From Longimicrobiales bacterium (GTDB lineage Bacteria; Gemmatimonadota; Gemmatimonadetes; Longimicrobiales; Gaopeijiaceae): DNA of 8,187 bases. The position numbers were made by a program, and so were the translations under genes. Of this stretch, positions 1-6,926 are shown in pieces. The stretch is from NCBI GenBank assembly GCA_028280205.1, contig JANQME010000156.1, forward strand, positions 1-8,187. The letters run 5' to 3'. The notes under the pieces were generated by a model that made no database searches, was not told where the DNA came from, and saw nothing but the letters and a program-made list of their open reading frames with translations. Within the stretch, counting starts at the first letter, position 1. Every line of letters begins with the position of its first letter.

Positions 1-558
1 CTCGTCTTCGCCGTGCCCGCGACCGGCGCGGTCACGACCGACGTGCGACCCGGCCGGCCGGCCGCCGCGCCGCCGCCTGTGGTGCTCCCATGCGTACGCG
101 CCGAAGGGCCGCCGTACTACTCCTTCGAACTCTTCACGACGAAGAATATCCCCGGCACGGGCCTCGCGGAGGGGACGGTGGACGTCTCGGTCCCCGGCTC
201 CTCTCCCTTCTCGGTCGCGCTCGCCGAGGACGGCAGCTACGCGTACCGACTCGACGTCGCGATCGAGCGCATGCGCGTTCCGCGCTCCGGCACGCTCGTC
301 GCGTGGGTGACGACGCCCGAGATCGACCGGATCAGCCGGCTGGGCGCGCTCGACGAGCACCTGCAGGCGACCGGATCCGTCTCGTGGAACAAGTTCATCG
401 TGGTCGTCACGCTCGAGGCGGAGGACGACGCCGGACAGGAGCGCTGGGCGGGCCCGATCGTCTTCCGCGGAATGTCCCGCAGCGGGATGATGCACACGAT
501 GGTGGGACACGGCGCGCTGCAGCAGGAGAACTGCGCCGCGTACGGATACGGGAACTGA
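1..558 (+). CDS. Secreted protein of unknown function, 5' end outside window
   Basis: I do not recognise a named family. The frame is open from base 1 (Leu-Val-Phe-Ala-Val-Pro-Ala-Thr-Gly-Ala), which reads like the end of a signal-peptide core. The true start is therefore probably to the left, and the GTG at 13 is only the first possible internal start. A Pro/Ala-rich linker (residues about 14-25, counting from the GTG at 13) leads into a beta-strand-rich region (about 33-150) with alternating hydrophobic residues, suggesting an extracytoplasmic beta-sandwich. Cys27 and Cys174 are the only cysteines and could form a disulfide. The C-terminus is Met/His-rich (M154, M159, M160, H161, M163, H166), which might bind a metal such as copper. 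The multicopper oxidase two genes downstream gives weak context for that. Coding is supported by strong GC3 bias and a coherent protein ending at TGA 556-558. The function is unknown. Confidence 0.7.
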   Translation, partial: LVFAVPATGAVTTDVRPGRPAAAPPPVVLPCVRAEGPPYYSFELFTTKNIPGTGLAEGTVDVSVPGSSPFSVALAEDGSYAYRLDVAIERMRVPRSGTLVAWVTTPEIDRISRLGALDEHLQATGSVSWNKFIVVVTLEAEDDAGQERWAGPIVFRGMSRSGMMHTMVGHGALQQENCAAYGYGN

Positions 559-605
559 AGCCGGGGCCGGCCGAAACCAACATACGGTTCAGGTCTCAGC
601 GTAAT

Positions 606-622
606 TAGACTGACTGGTCAGT
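606..622. promoter_or_regulatory. TetR-type operator palindrome
   Basis: ACTGAC-TG-GTCAGT (609-622) is a perfect 6+6 inverted repeat with a 2-bp centre. It lies 82 bp upstream of the TetR-family GTG start. Read as TAGACT-GACT-GGTCAG (606-621) it has the spacing and most bases of the E. coli NemR box (TAGACC-N4-GGTCTA, from memory). It is the best candidate for autoregulation and for control of the downstream oxidase. I could not place a convincing -35/-10 pair around it. Confidence 0.65.
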
Positions 623-685
623 TTGGGAGCCGTCCGCAGAGAAGCAAGAGGGATTGGGCCGAGACTGAGCTGTTCAACAGGACCC

Positions 686-698
686 GGAGGAAAGAAGG
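686..698 (+). promoter_or_regulatory. Ribosome binding site deciding the TetR start
   Basis: The purine run GGAGGAAAGAAGG ends 5 nt before the GTG at 704. It is the only good Shine-Dalgarno sequence in the region and selects that GTG over an in-frame TTG at 623. Confidence 0.65.
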
Positions 699-703
699 CT
701 CGA

Positions 704-1321
704 GTGCCGAGAGACGCGACGGTGACACGGAGGAAGATCCTCGACGCGGCTCAGCAGGCGGTGCTGGAGCGGGGGTTCGCGGCGACGTCGGTGGACCGGA
801 TCCAGGATCTGGCCGAGATCAGCCGCGGTACCTTCTTCTACCACTTCCCGACGAAAGACGCGCTGGCCCGATCGCTCATCGAGCGGTACGCAGGCGCCGA
901 TCGGCGGATCGTGGAGGGCTTCATGGCCAGGGCGGAAACACTGGCCAGGGACCCGCTGCGGCAGGTCCTGGTCTTCCTGTCGCTCCACGAAGAGCTGTTC
1001 CGCGGCGAGAAGGGAGATCTGCCCGGCTGCCTGTTCGCATCGTACTCGTACGAGGCACGTCTCTTCGACTCGCGCACGCACGCTCTGATTCAGGAGTCGA
1101 TCGAGCGTTGGCGGCGCGTGCTCGCGGCGAAGCTGGAAGAGGCCGTCGAGCTGCACCCGACACGGGTGGACTTCGATCCGTGGTCCGTCGCGGACCTCCT
1201 CTACGGAATCCTCCAGGGCGCGTTCGTCCTCTCTCGAGTCCTCGACGATCCGGGTCTCATGATCGAGCACACCCGCCACGCTCGGACGCACGTCGCCTTG
1301 CTCTTCGAAGTGGAACCGTGA
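704..1321 (+). CDS. TetR/AcrR-family repressor, NemR/AcuR-like
   Basis: This is a cytoplasmic DNA-binding regulator of 205 residues, a normal TetR length. The N-terminal three-helix domain (about 8-57) has the family signature: RKILDAA, then LERGFAATSV, then ISRGTFFYHFPTKDAL. The C-terminal ligand/dimer domain carries PGCL (107-110) followed by a helix. This resembles the SGCL segment of E. coli NemR, where Cys106 senses electrophiles and HOCl. Cys109 is the only cysteine here. GTG 704 was chosen because a strong ribosome site precedes it, and because a longer reading from TTG 623 would add a basic 27-residue tail and run through the operator palindrome. The stop is 73 bp before the multicopper oxidase on the same strand, so the oxidase operon is the likely target along with its own gene. 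The family call is firm; the ligand is inference. Confidence 0.93.
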   Translation: MPRDATVTRRKILDAAQQAVLERGFAATSVDRIQDLAEISRGTFFYHFPTKDALARSLIERYAGADRRIVEGFMARAETLARDPLRQVLVFLSLHEELFRGEKGDLPGCLFASYSYEARLFDSRTHALIQESIERWRRVLAAKLEEAVELHPTRVDFDPWSVADLLYGILQGAFVLSRVLDDPGLMIEHTRHARTHVALLFEVEP

Positions 1322-1394
1322 TCCCCTTGGCCGAACGGCGAGTCAGGACGAGCTTCGAGAAGATCAGGCACTCGAACCCTCTGAGACGCTGACG

Positions 1395-3146
1395 TTGTTC
1401 CGAACGATCGCCCTCTTTCGCCTCTTCGCCCTCTTTCGCCTCGCCGCCATCTCCGGCCTCGCGGCCTCCGTCGTCGCGGCCTCCGTTGTCGCGCTCGCGC
1501 TGCCCTCCGCCGCGTCCGCCCAACACGACATGGGCGGCCACGAGATGCACGGGATGACGATGGAGGGCGGGTGGCGCATGGTGCCGATGGATCCGAACAT
1601 GCCCATGCTCCCCGGCCTCGAGGACGCCGTCCCGGTCGTGGGACCGTTCATGCCGGGGATGGGGATGGACCCGGCAATGCTGCCCGAGGCGCGCCCGTCC
1701 GAGGTCGTCGAGATGCGCGATCGGGACACGCTCGACATCTCGGTCTCGATGGTGCGCCGCACGATCGCCGGACACGAGATGATCATGTTCGGCTACAACG
1801 GCCAGTACCCGGGCCCGCTCATCCGGGCGCCGAAGGACGCCACCGTCGTCGTTCGCGTCACGAACGACATCCGGATGCCCACCACGATCCACTGGCACGG
1901 CATCCGGCTCGACAACCGCTTCGACGGTGTGCCGGGCGTCACGCAGGAAGCGATCGAGCGGGGCGAGAGCTTCACGTACGAGGTCCACGTGCCCGATGCG
2001 GGCATGTACTGGTACCACCCGCACGTCCGCGAGGACGTCCAGCAGGATCTCGGTCTCTTCGGGAACCTCCTCGTCACCTCGCCGGACCCGGATTACTACG
2101 GGCCGGTGCACCGCGAGGAGGTCTTCGTCCTGGACGACATGCTCATCGATGACCAGGGGGCGCTGCCCTGGGGCGACTCCGCGCCGACGCACGCGCTCAT
2201 GGGCCGCTTCGGCAACGTTATGATGGTCAACGGAGTGACCGACTACCGGCTCACGGCGAGGCGTGGCGAGGTGGTCCGCTTCTACCTGACCAACGTCGCC
2301 AACTCCCGCACGTTCAACGTCACGTTCGGGGGTGCGCAGGTGAAGGTCGTGGCGTCCGACGTGAGCCGCTTCGAGCGGGAGCAGTGGGTCGGGTCCGTCG
2401 TGATCGCGCCGGCCGAGCGCTACGTCGTCGACGTTCGCTTCGACGAGCCCGGCGAGGTGGTGATCGCGAACACGATCCAGGCAATCAACCACTTCCGCGG
2501 CGAGTTCTACCCGCACGTCGACACGCTCTCGATCGTCTCGGTCTCGGAGGAGCCCGCCGAGGAAAGCGTGTCGACAGCGTTCGAGACGCTGCGCGAGCAC
2601 GAGGAGGTCGCAGCCGACATCGAGGCGTTCCGGCCGTACTTCGGCCGGCCGGCCGACTACGAGCTCGAGACCACGCTCCGGGTCCGCGACCTGCCCCCGT
2701 CGATCGTCCTCTCCATGGAGGCGGACACGCTCTACGTCCCGCCCATGGAGTGGAACGACGCCATGCCGATGATGAACTGGCTGTCCACCGGCGATCAGGT
2801 GACATGGATCCTGCGCGACCGGGCGACGGGCGCCGAGAACGACGAGATCGACTGGCGCTTCCAGGTCGGAGACGTCGTGAAGGTTCGCATCTTCAACACG
2901 CCCGACTCGTTCCATCCGATGAACCACCCGATCCACGTCCACGGCCAGCGCTTCCTGGTGCTCTCCATGGACGGGGTCGAGAATGAGAACCTCGTGTGGA
3001 AGGACACCGCGATCCTGCCCGTAGGCTCGACGATGGAGATGCTCATCGAGATGTCGAATCCCGGCGAGTGGATGGTGCATTGCCACATCGCCGAGCACCT
3101 GCACACGGGGATGATGTTCTCCTTCACGGTGGAGGACGAAGGGTGA
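1395..3146 (+). CDS. Exported three-domain multicopper oxidase, Met-rich
   Basis: This is a laccase/CueO/CotA-type oxidase of 583 residues that should couple one-electron oxidation of a substrate (Cu(I), phenols or metals) to four-electron reduction of O2 outside the inner membrane. All four ligand motifs are present: HWHG (166-169), YHPH (207-210), HPIHVHG (511-517) and HCHIAEHLHTGM (562-573). The last gives T1 ligands Cys563 and His568 with axial Met573, which implies a low-to-medium-potential T1 site. The signal peptide (1-42, cleavage after ASA) has no twin arginine, so Sec export is likely. Residues 46-95 hold 12 Met plus several His, a probable copper-acquisition segment. The start is TTG 1395: no in-frame ATG or GTG fits the leader, and the Shine-Dalgarno is weak. 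A small membrane protein follows 28 bp later. The substrate cannot be told from sequence. Confidence 0.95.
   Translation: MFRTIALFRLFALFRLAAISGLAASVVAASVVALALPSAASAQHDMGGHEMHGMTMEGGWRMVPMDPNMPMLPGLEDAVPVVGPFMPGMGMDPAMLPEARPSEVVEMRDRDTLDISVSMVRRTIAGHEMIMFGYNGQYPGPLIRAPKDATVVVRVTNDIRMPTTIHWHGIRLDNRFDGVPGVTQEAIERGESFTYEVHVPDAGMYWYHPHVREDVQQDLGLFGNLLVTSPDPDYYGPVHREEVFVLDDMLIDDQGALPWGDSAPTHALMGRFGNVMMVNGVTDYRLTARRGEVVRFYLTNVANSRTFNVTFGGAQVKVVASDVSRFEREQWVGSVVIAPAERYVVDVRFDEPGEVVIANTIQAINHFRGEFYPHVDTLSIVSVSEEPAEESVSTAFETLREHEEVAADIEAFRPYFGRPADYELETTLRVRDLPPSIVLSMEADTLYVPPMEWNDAMPMMNWLSTGDQVTWILRDRATGAENDEIDWRFQVGDVVKVRIFNTPDSFHPMNHPIHVHGQRFLVLSMDGVENENLVWKDTAILPVGSTMEMLIEMSNPGEWMVHCHIAEHLHTGMMFSFTVEDEG
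1408..1442 (+). repeat. 18-bp-period tandem repeat in the oxidase signal peptide
   Basis: TCGCCCTCTTTCGCCTC occurs at 1408-1424 and again, identically, at 1426-1442. In frame it encodes IALFRL followed by FALFRL in the n/h-region of the leader. Confidence 0.9.
1461..1490 (+). repeat. 15-bp-period tandem repeat in the oxidase signal peptide
   Basis: GCGGCCTCCGTCGTC (1461-1475) is repeated at 1476-1490 with one change (C to T). It encodes two AASVV units in the hydrophobic core of the leader. Confidence 0.9.
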
Positions 3147-3174
3147 GGCACGCGCGACCGACGAGGCGTCCGGC

Positions 3175-3654
3175 ATGGCGCGGGGTCCTCGGGTGAAGCC
3201 GGGCGTGCGCTGGAGCCTCATGGGCGTCGGGGCGATCGTCGCCGGCGTCGTGGTCGTCGCCGCGTGGTCGCGCGTCATCGATCGGCAGCAGACGCTGGAG
3301 GAGATCGGCCGGCTGCGGGACGACCTGTACCGCGCCCGGGTCGCGTCCGACCGGTGCCGCGGAGGTCTGCGCACCAGCGAGTCCGCGCTGCGCGAGCTCG
3401 GCGTGTCGATCGATTCGATGCGCGCCCGCGTGGACTCCTTCGAGGCGCTCGACCGGCGCGGCGTACCCGCCGACCGGTACCCCGACTACCTCGAACTCTT
3501 CGACAGCTACAACGACTCCGTCGGAGTGTGGGAGGGTCGCGAGCGCCGCCTGCGGGCCGCCGAGGAGGCGTGCCGCGAGACGATCGAAGGGCACAACGCG
3601 ATCAGCGACTCGCTCCAGCGCGTGCTGGCAGAAGCCGGGATCGAGACGAGCTGA
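3175..3654 (+). CDS. Small membrane-anchored coiled-coil protein, function unknown
   Basis: This is a 159-residue protein that I cannot assign to a family. A short basic N-terminus (MARGPRVKPGVR) is followed by one transmembrane helix (about 13-31, Gly/Val/Ala-rich). The rest is a long, highly charged helical region rich in Arg, Glu, Asp and Leu, with heptad-like spacing at about 38-92 and 115-153. A break at Gly96-Pro98 and a tyrosine-rich stretch (102-112) separate the two helices, so a helical hairpin is possible. Cys61 and Cys133 lie one in each helix and could pair if the domain is outside the membrane. The ATG has a GAGG 8 nt upstream and begins 28 bp after the oxidase stop, implying co-transcription. 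It might anchor or scaffold an envelope protein, but that is inference. Confidence 0.75.
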   Translation: MARGPRVKPGVRWSLMGVGAIVAGVVVVAAWSRVIDRQQTLEEIGRLRDDLYRARVASDRCRGGLRTSESALRELGVSIDSMRARVDSFEALDRRGVPADRYPDYLELFDSYNDSVGVWEGRERRLRAAEEACRETIEGHNAISDSLQRVLAEAGIETS

Positions 3655-3662
3655 TCGGGGCG

Positions 3663-3678
3663 CGGGCCGACCGGCCCG
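3663..3678. terminator. Candidate hairpin between convergent genes
   Basis: CGGGCC-GACC-GGCCCG is a perfect 6-bp stem with a tetraloop in the 30-bp gap between the stop of the small membrane protein (+) and the stop of the BNR protein (-). The placement suits a bidirectional terminator. There is no T-run on either side, so intrinsic termination would be weak. Confidence 0.4.
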
Positions 3679-3684
3679 TCGAGG

Positions 3685-6600
3685 TCAGTTCGACGGCGCC
3701 GTCGTCGTCCACCCCACGATGAGCGCCCGGACGTGCTCGGTCCCGTCCACCGTCAGGGTGACCGTATACCGCCCGGGCTCGGCACGGGGCGCGGGGTCCG
3801 ATCGACCGGGCAGCAGCCCACTCCCGCCCCTGCGTCGCCGCACGGGCTCGCCGCGGACGATCTCGGTGATGCGGTCCTGGAGTGACGGGCCGCTCCCGTC
3901 GTCCTCGATCACGCCGCCCTCCGCCGGACGCTCGACGAAGTCGCCTGACGGGGTGATGGGAAGGCCACCGCTCCCGCCTCCACCGCCGAAGCCGCCGCCC
4001 TCGCCCGCACGGCGCATGAGGCGCTCCAGCGCTCCGTCCACCTGCTCCCGATCCTCACCGGCCTCGACGAGCGAGTCCCCGACCGCCTCGAGCCGGCGCA
4101 TCATCGCGACGCTGTCCCGGCGCTCGGATGCCGAGAGCGGCAGCGGCTCGGCCTGCCCTTCGAGGTCCCACGTCAGCGAGTGGAGCCCGCGCAGCGCCGT
4201 CACGTCCTGTGACCACATCGCCGTCCCGTCTTCGGCCGTCACCCGGATCGACGCCTCCTCGGCCTCCCGACCCAGCCAGTACGTAAGCTCCGCGCCGTAG
4301 TCGGGGCTGTACCCGACCCAGTAGTGCTGGGCGGTGAACTCGCCGCCCGTGGGACGGGTCCCGTACTGATGCGCCGGCGCCGGCTCGAAGAGGTGCGCGT
4401 CCGCATCGACCACGGCAGGGTAGAGCTGCTGGAGCGGCTCGATGTCGACGATCCAGATCGAGCGGCCGTGTGTCCCGGCGATGAGCTCTCCGTCGCGCGG
4501 GTGGATCTGGAGGTCGTGGACCGGAACCGTGGGGAAGCCGTTCATGAACCGGCTCCACGAGACCCCGCGGTCGAGCGAGGCGTAGACACCGACGTCGGTG
4601 CCGACGAAGAGGAGGTCGGGATTCACGCCGTCCTCCCGGAGCACGTGCACGAAGTCGGGCTTGCCCGTGGGCAGGTCGCTCGCGATCGAGCGGAACGACT
4701 CGCCCCGGTCCTCGCTGACGAGGACGTACGGGGTGAAGTCGCCGCGGCGGTGGTTGTCGAAGGTCACGTAGACGCGGTCGGTCACATGCTTCGACGGCTC
4801 GATGCGGCTCACGTACGTACCGTCCGGGACGAGCCCGGCCGTCTTCTCGGTGAGCTCCCTCCAGCTTCCCCCGTCGTCCGCGGAGACCCAGAGATTGCCG
4901 TCGTCGGTCCCGGCCCAGAGCAGCCCCGCCATGACCGGCGACTCGGCGAGAGACGTGATCGTCGCGAACGTCTCGGCGCCGGTCGCGTCCTGGGTAATCC
5001 CTCCCGTCGTTCCGGTCCGGGCCGCGCTGATGCGGATCTTCTCCTCGTTCGCGCGCGTCAGGTCGGGCGAGATCGGACGGAGGTCGTCGCCCCGCCAGTC
5101 CGACTTGAGCACCCGGTTCGCCGCGGCGTACACGACGTCGGCGTCGTGCGGGGAGAGGAAGAAGGGGGTGTTCCAGTTGTAGCGGAGTTCCAGCGCGGCG
5201 GAATCCGCCGAGGCGCGAGCCTGGAGCGCCTCGATGCGGGTACGGTGCTCGGCGGGCATCGCCTGCGCCGAGTCCGGCCAGAGCAGCGCGATCGAGTCCT
5301 GCAGCACCCGGTACGACTCCTGCCAATCCGGACGGTCGAACGACGTGCGCTCGCCGGTGGCGAGGTACGAGCGGCCCATGTTGCCACCCTGCGACTCGGA
5401 GTAGACGCGATCGGGATCGCGTGGATCCTGCTGAGACACGAAGCCGTCGCCGCCGCTCACCCGGAACCAGTCGTGGTTCGTGATGTCGCCGCTCGCCTTC
5501 CGGCTCGGTCCGCACCACGTGTAGTTGTCCTGCAGGCCGCCGCACACACGGTACGGCACACCCATGTCGTAGCTGACGTTGTAGAACTGCCCGATCGGGA
5601 AGACGTTCGGGAAGTGGTAGTTCCCGCCGCGGTCGAAGGAGATCGCGATCCCTCCGTCGTTGCCCAGCACGATCCGCTCGGGGTCGTTCGGGTCGACCCA
5701 GATGGCGTGGAAGTCGACGTGCACGGCCTCGGCCATGTCGCGCGTCGTGCGCCCGCCGTCGTCGGAGAAGCGCAGCGAGGAGAAGTAGACGCGGTCCGGA
5801 TCCGCCGGGTCGACCACGACCTCGGAGTAGTAGAAAGGCCGGGTGTTGAAGTCGTTCATCCGCTCCCAGCTCTCGCCGCCGTCCTCGGAGCGGTACAGGC
5901 CGCTCAGATTCTCCTCGTCCGAGCCCTCGGGCGCGGCCGCCTCGACCATCAGGTACATGATCTCCGGCCGGCTGGGCGCGAAGGCGACGTTCATCTTCCC
6001 CAGCTCGGTCGTGGGCAGCCCGTTGCCCTCGACCTTCTCCCAACGGTCTCCGCCGTCCGTGCTCTTCCAGAGCGCGCTGCCCGGCCCGCCGCTCTGCAGG
6101 TAGTACGGGCCGCGCTCCCGCTCCCAGCTCGTCGCGAAGATCACGTCGGGATCGCGGGGGTGCAGCTTCACGTCGACGAAGCCCGCCCGGTCGCTCACGA
6201 AGTTCACCAGATCCCAACTGTCTCCTCCGTCCGTCGTGCGGTAGAGCCCGCGCTCGGGGTTCGAGCGCCAGAGCGCGCCGAGCGCCGCGACGTACACGAT
6301 GTCGGGATTCGTCGGATGGACCTGGACACGCCCGATGTGCTCGGTCGCCTCGAGCCCCTTCAGCTCCCAGCTCAGCCCGCCGTCCGTGGACCGGTAGATC
6401 CCGCCTCCCGGCGAGATCGAGTTGCGCGAGTCCTCCTCGCCGGTCCCCGCCCAGATTTGCTCCGGGTCGCTCGGGGCGATCGCGATATCACCGAGCGAGA
6501 CGACCCGCTCGTCCTGGAAGAGCGGGCGGAAGGTGTGCCCGTTGTTCGTCGTCTTCCAGATCCCGCCTGCCGCCGCCGCCACGTAGAACGTCTTCGACGG

Positions 6601-6792
6601 ACTCGGGAGCCCTTCGACGTCCGTGACGCGACCTGCCATGTTCGCGGGTCCGATCGAGCGCCAGCGCAGCGCCTCCTCCCACGCGTCCGGGAGCGCGACC
6701 GCGGACTGGCCGAGCACCGCCGGAGGGGCCGAGGAGAGGAGGAGGCCGGCGGCGAGGGCCGCCAGGAGTGGGCGCGGGGTCAGGCCGTTCAT
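3685..6792 (-). CDS. Exported sortilin/VPS10-like BNR (Asp-box) beta-propeller protein
   Basis: This is a 1035-residue secreted protein with a clear signal peptide (1-29, ending VLG-Q). Residues about 40-790 form the propeller region. I see about ten Asp-box-type turns (S/T-x-D-x-G-x-S/T-W), for example at 135, 186, 244, 302, 343, 385, 637, 693 and 739, with a variant at 81. Such proteins are often annotated as glycosyl hydrolases (VPS10/sortilin or GH74-like), but Asp boxes are structural and activity is unproven. Cys417 and Cys427 sit in a GGLQDN-containing segment. After about 800 comes a FlgD-like beta-sandwich region. It is interrupted by a charged helix (about 886-928), a Gly run (930-943) and four Arg (985-988), before the strand GRYTVTLTVDG and the end. 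The ATG at 6792 lacks a clear Shine-Dalgarno, but the leader supports it. The gene is convergent with the oxidase block. Confidence 0.93.
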   Translation of the reverse strand: MNGLTPRPLLAALAAGLLLSSAPPAVLGQSAVALPDAWEEALRWRSIGPANMAGRVTDVEGLPSPSKTFYVAAAAGGIWKTTNNGHTFRPLFQDERVVSLGDIAIAPSDPEQIWAGTGEEDSRNSISPGGGIYRSTDGGLSWELKGLEATEHIGRVQVHPTNPDIVYVAALGALWRSNPERGLYRTTDGGDSWDLVNFVSDRAGFVDVKLHPRDPDVIFATSWERERGPYYLQSGGPGSALWKSTDGGDRWEKVEGNGLPTTELGKMNVAFAPSRPEIMYLMVEAAAPEGSDEENLSGLYRSEDGGESWERMNDFNTRPFYYSEVVVDPADPDRVYFSSLRFSDDGGRTTRDMAEAVHVDFHAIWVDPNDPERIVLGNDGGIAISFDRGGNYHFPNVFPIGQFYNVSYDMGVPYRVCGGLQDNYTWCGPSRKASGDITNHDWFRVSGGDGFVSQQDPRDPDRVYSESQGGNMGRSYLATGERTSFDRPDWQESYRVLQDSIALLWPDSAQAMPAEHRTRIEALQARASADSAALELRYNWNTPFFLSPHDADVVYAAANRVLKSDWRGDDLRPISPDLTRANEEKIRISAARTGTTGGITQDATGAETFATITSLAESPVMAGLLWAGTDDGNLWVSADDGGSWRELTEKTAGLVPDGTYVSRIEPSKHVTDRVYVTFDNHRRGDFTPYVLVSEDRGESFRSIASDLPTGKPDFVHVLREDGVNPDLLFVGTDVGVYASLDRGVSWSRFMNGFPTVPVHDLQIHPRDGELIAGTHGRSIWIVDIEPLQQLYPAVVDADAHLFEPAPAHQYGTRPTGGEFTAQHYWVGYSPDYGAELTYWLGREAEEASIRVTAEDGTAMWSQDVTALRGLHSLTWDLEGQAEPLPLSASERRDSVAMMRRLEAVGDSLVEAGEDREQVDGALERLMRRAGEGGGFGGGGGSGGLPITPSGDFVERPAEGGVIEDDGSGPSLQDRITEIVRGEPVRRRRGGSGLLPGRSDPAPRAEPGRYTVTLTVDGTEHVRALIVGWTTTAPSN

Positions 6793-6820
6793 GGATCGAT
6801 GCCGGTGCGGGGACGTTCAG

Positions 6821-6839
6821 GCGCGCAAGCTGAGCGCGC
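6821..6839. repeat. Hairpin in the leader region of the BNR gene
   Basis: GCGCGC-AAGCTGA-GCGCGC is a perfect 6-bp stem with a 7-nt loop, 29 bp upstream of the BNR protein's ATG. Its role is unknown; it may be mRNA leader structure. Confidence 0.5.
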
Positions 6840-6848
6840 GAAGCCCGC

Positions 6849-6864
6849 TCCGCCAGACGGCGGA
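6849..6864. repeat. Second hairpin in the gap upstream of the BNR gene
   Basis: TCCGCC-AGAC-GGCGGA is a perfect 6-bp stem with a tetraloop, lying between the other two hairpins of this 134-bp gap. Confidence 0.5.
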
Positions 6865-6872
6865 ATCCACGC

Positions 6873-6909
6873 CGAAGCCCCGGAGCGCCGAGGCACTCCG
6901 GGGACTTCG
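6873..6909 (-). terminator. Terminator-like hairpin after the fasciclin gene
   Basis: The arms CCCCGGAG (6878-6885) and CTCCGGGG (6896-6903) give an 8-bp GC stem. It is extended by CGAAG/CTTCG (6873-6877, 6905-6909) across a one-base bulge at 6904, with a 10-nt loop. It starts 17 bp past the fasciclin stop in the direction of transcription. No T-run follows, so it may terminate inefficiently or protect the 3' end. Confidence 0.65.
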
Positions 6910-6926
6910 ATGAGCGTGACGGAGAC

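Noticed and set aside
561..572. CCGGGGCCGGCC after the first gene as a terminator
   Set aside because: The stem is only 4 bp with a 2-nt loop, and such GC runs are common in this background. There is no T-run.
623..703. Longer TetR protein starting at TTG 623
   Set aside because: The start lies at the edge of the operator palindrome, lacks a ribosome site, and adds a 27-residue tail before the canonical TetR N-terminus. GTG 704 has a strong ribosome site.
1340..1350. A second TetR site before the oxidase (GAGTCAGGAC)
   Set aside because: Only a single GTCAG half-site is present, with no opposing half, so it could easily be chance.
1257..3374. Long minus-strand open frame (705 codons) opposite the multicopper oxidase
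   Set aside because: It is rich in Arg, His, Val and Asp without recognisable domains, as expected from the reverse of a GC-rich gene. The plus-strand oxidase has complete motifs and overlaps it fully.
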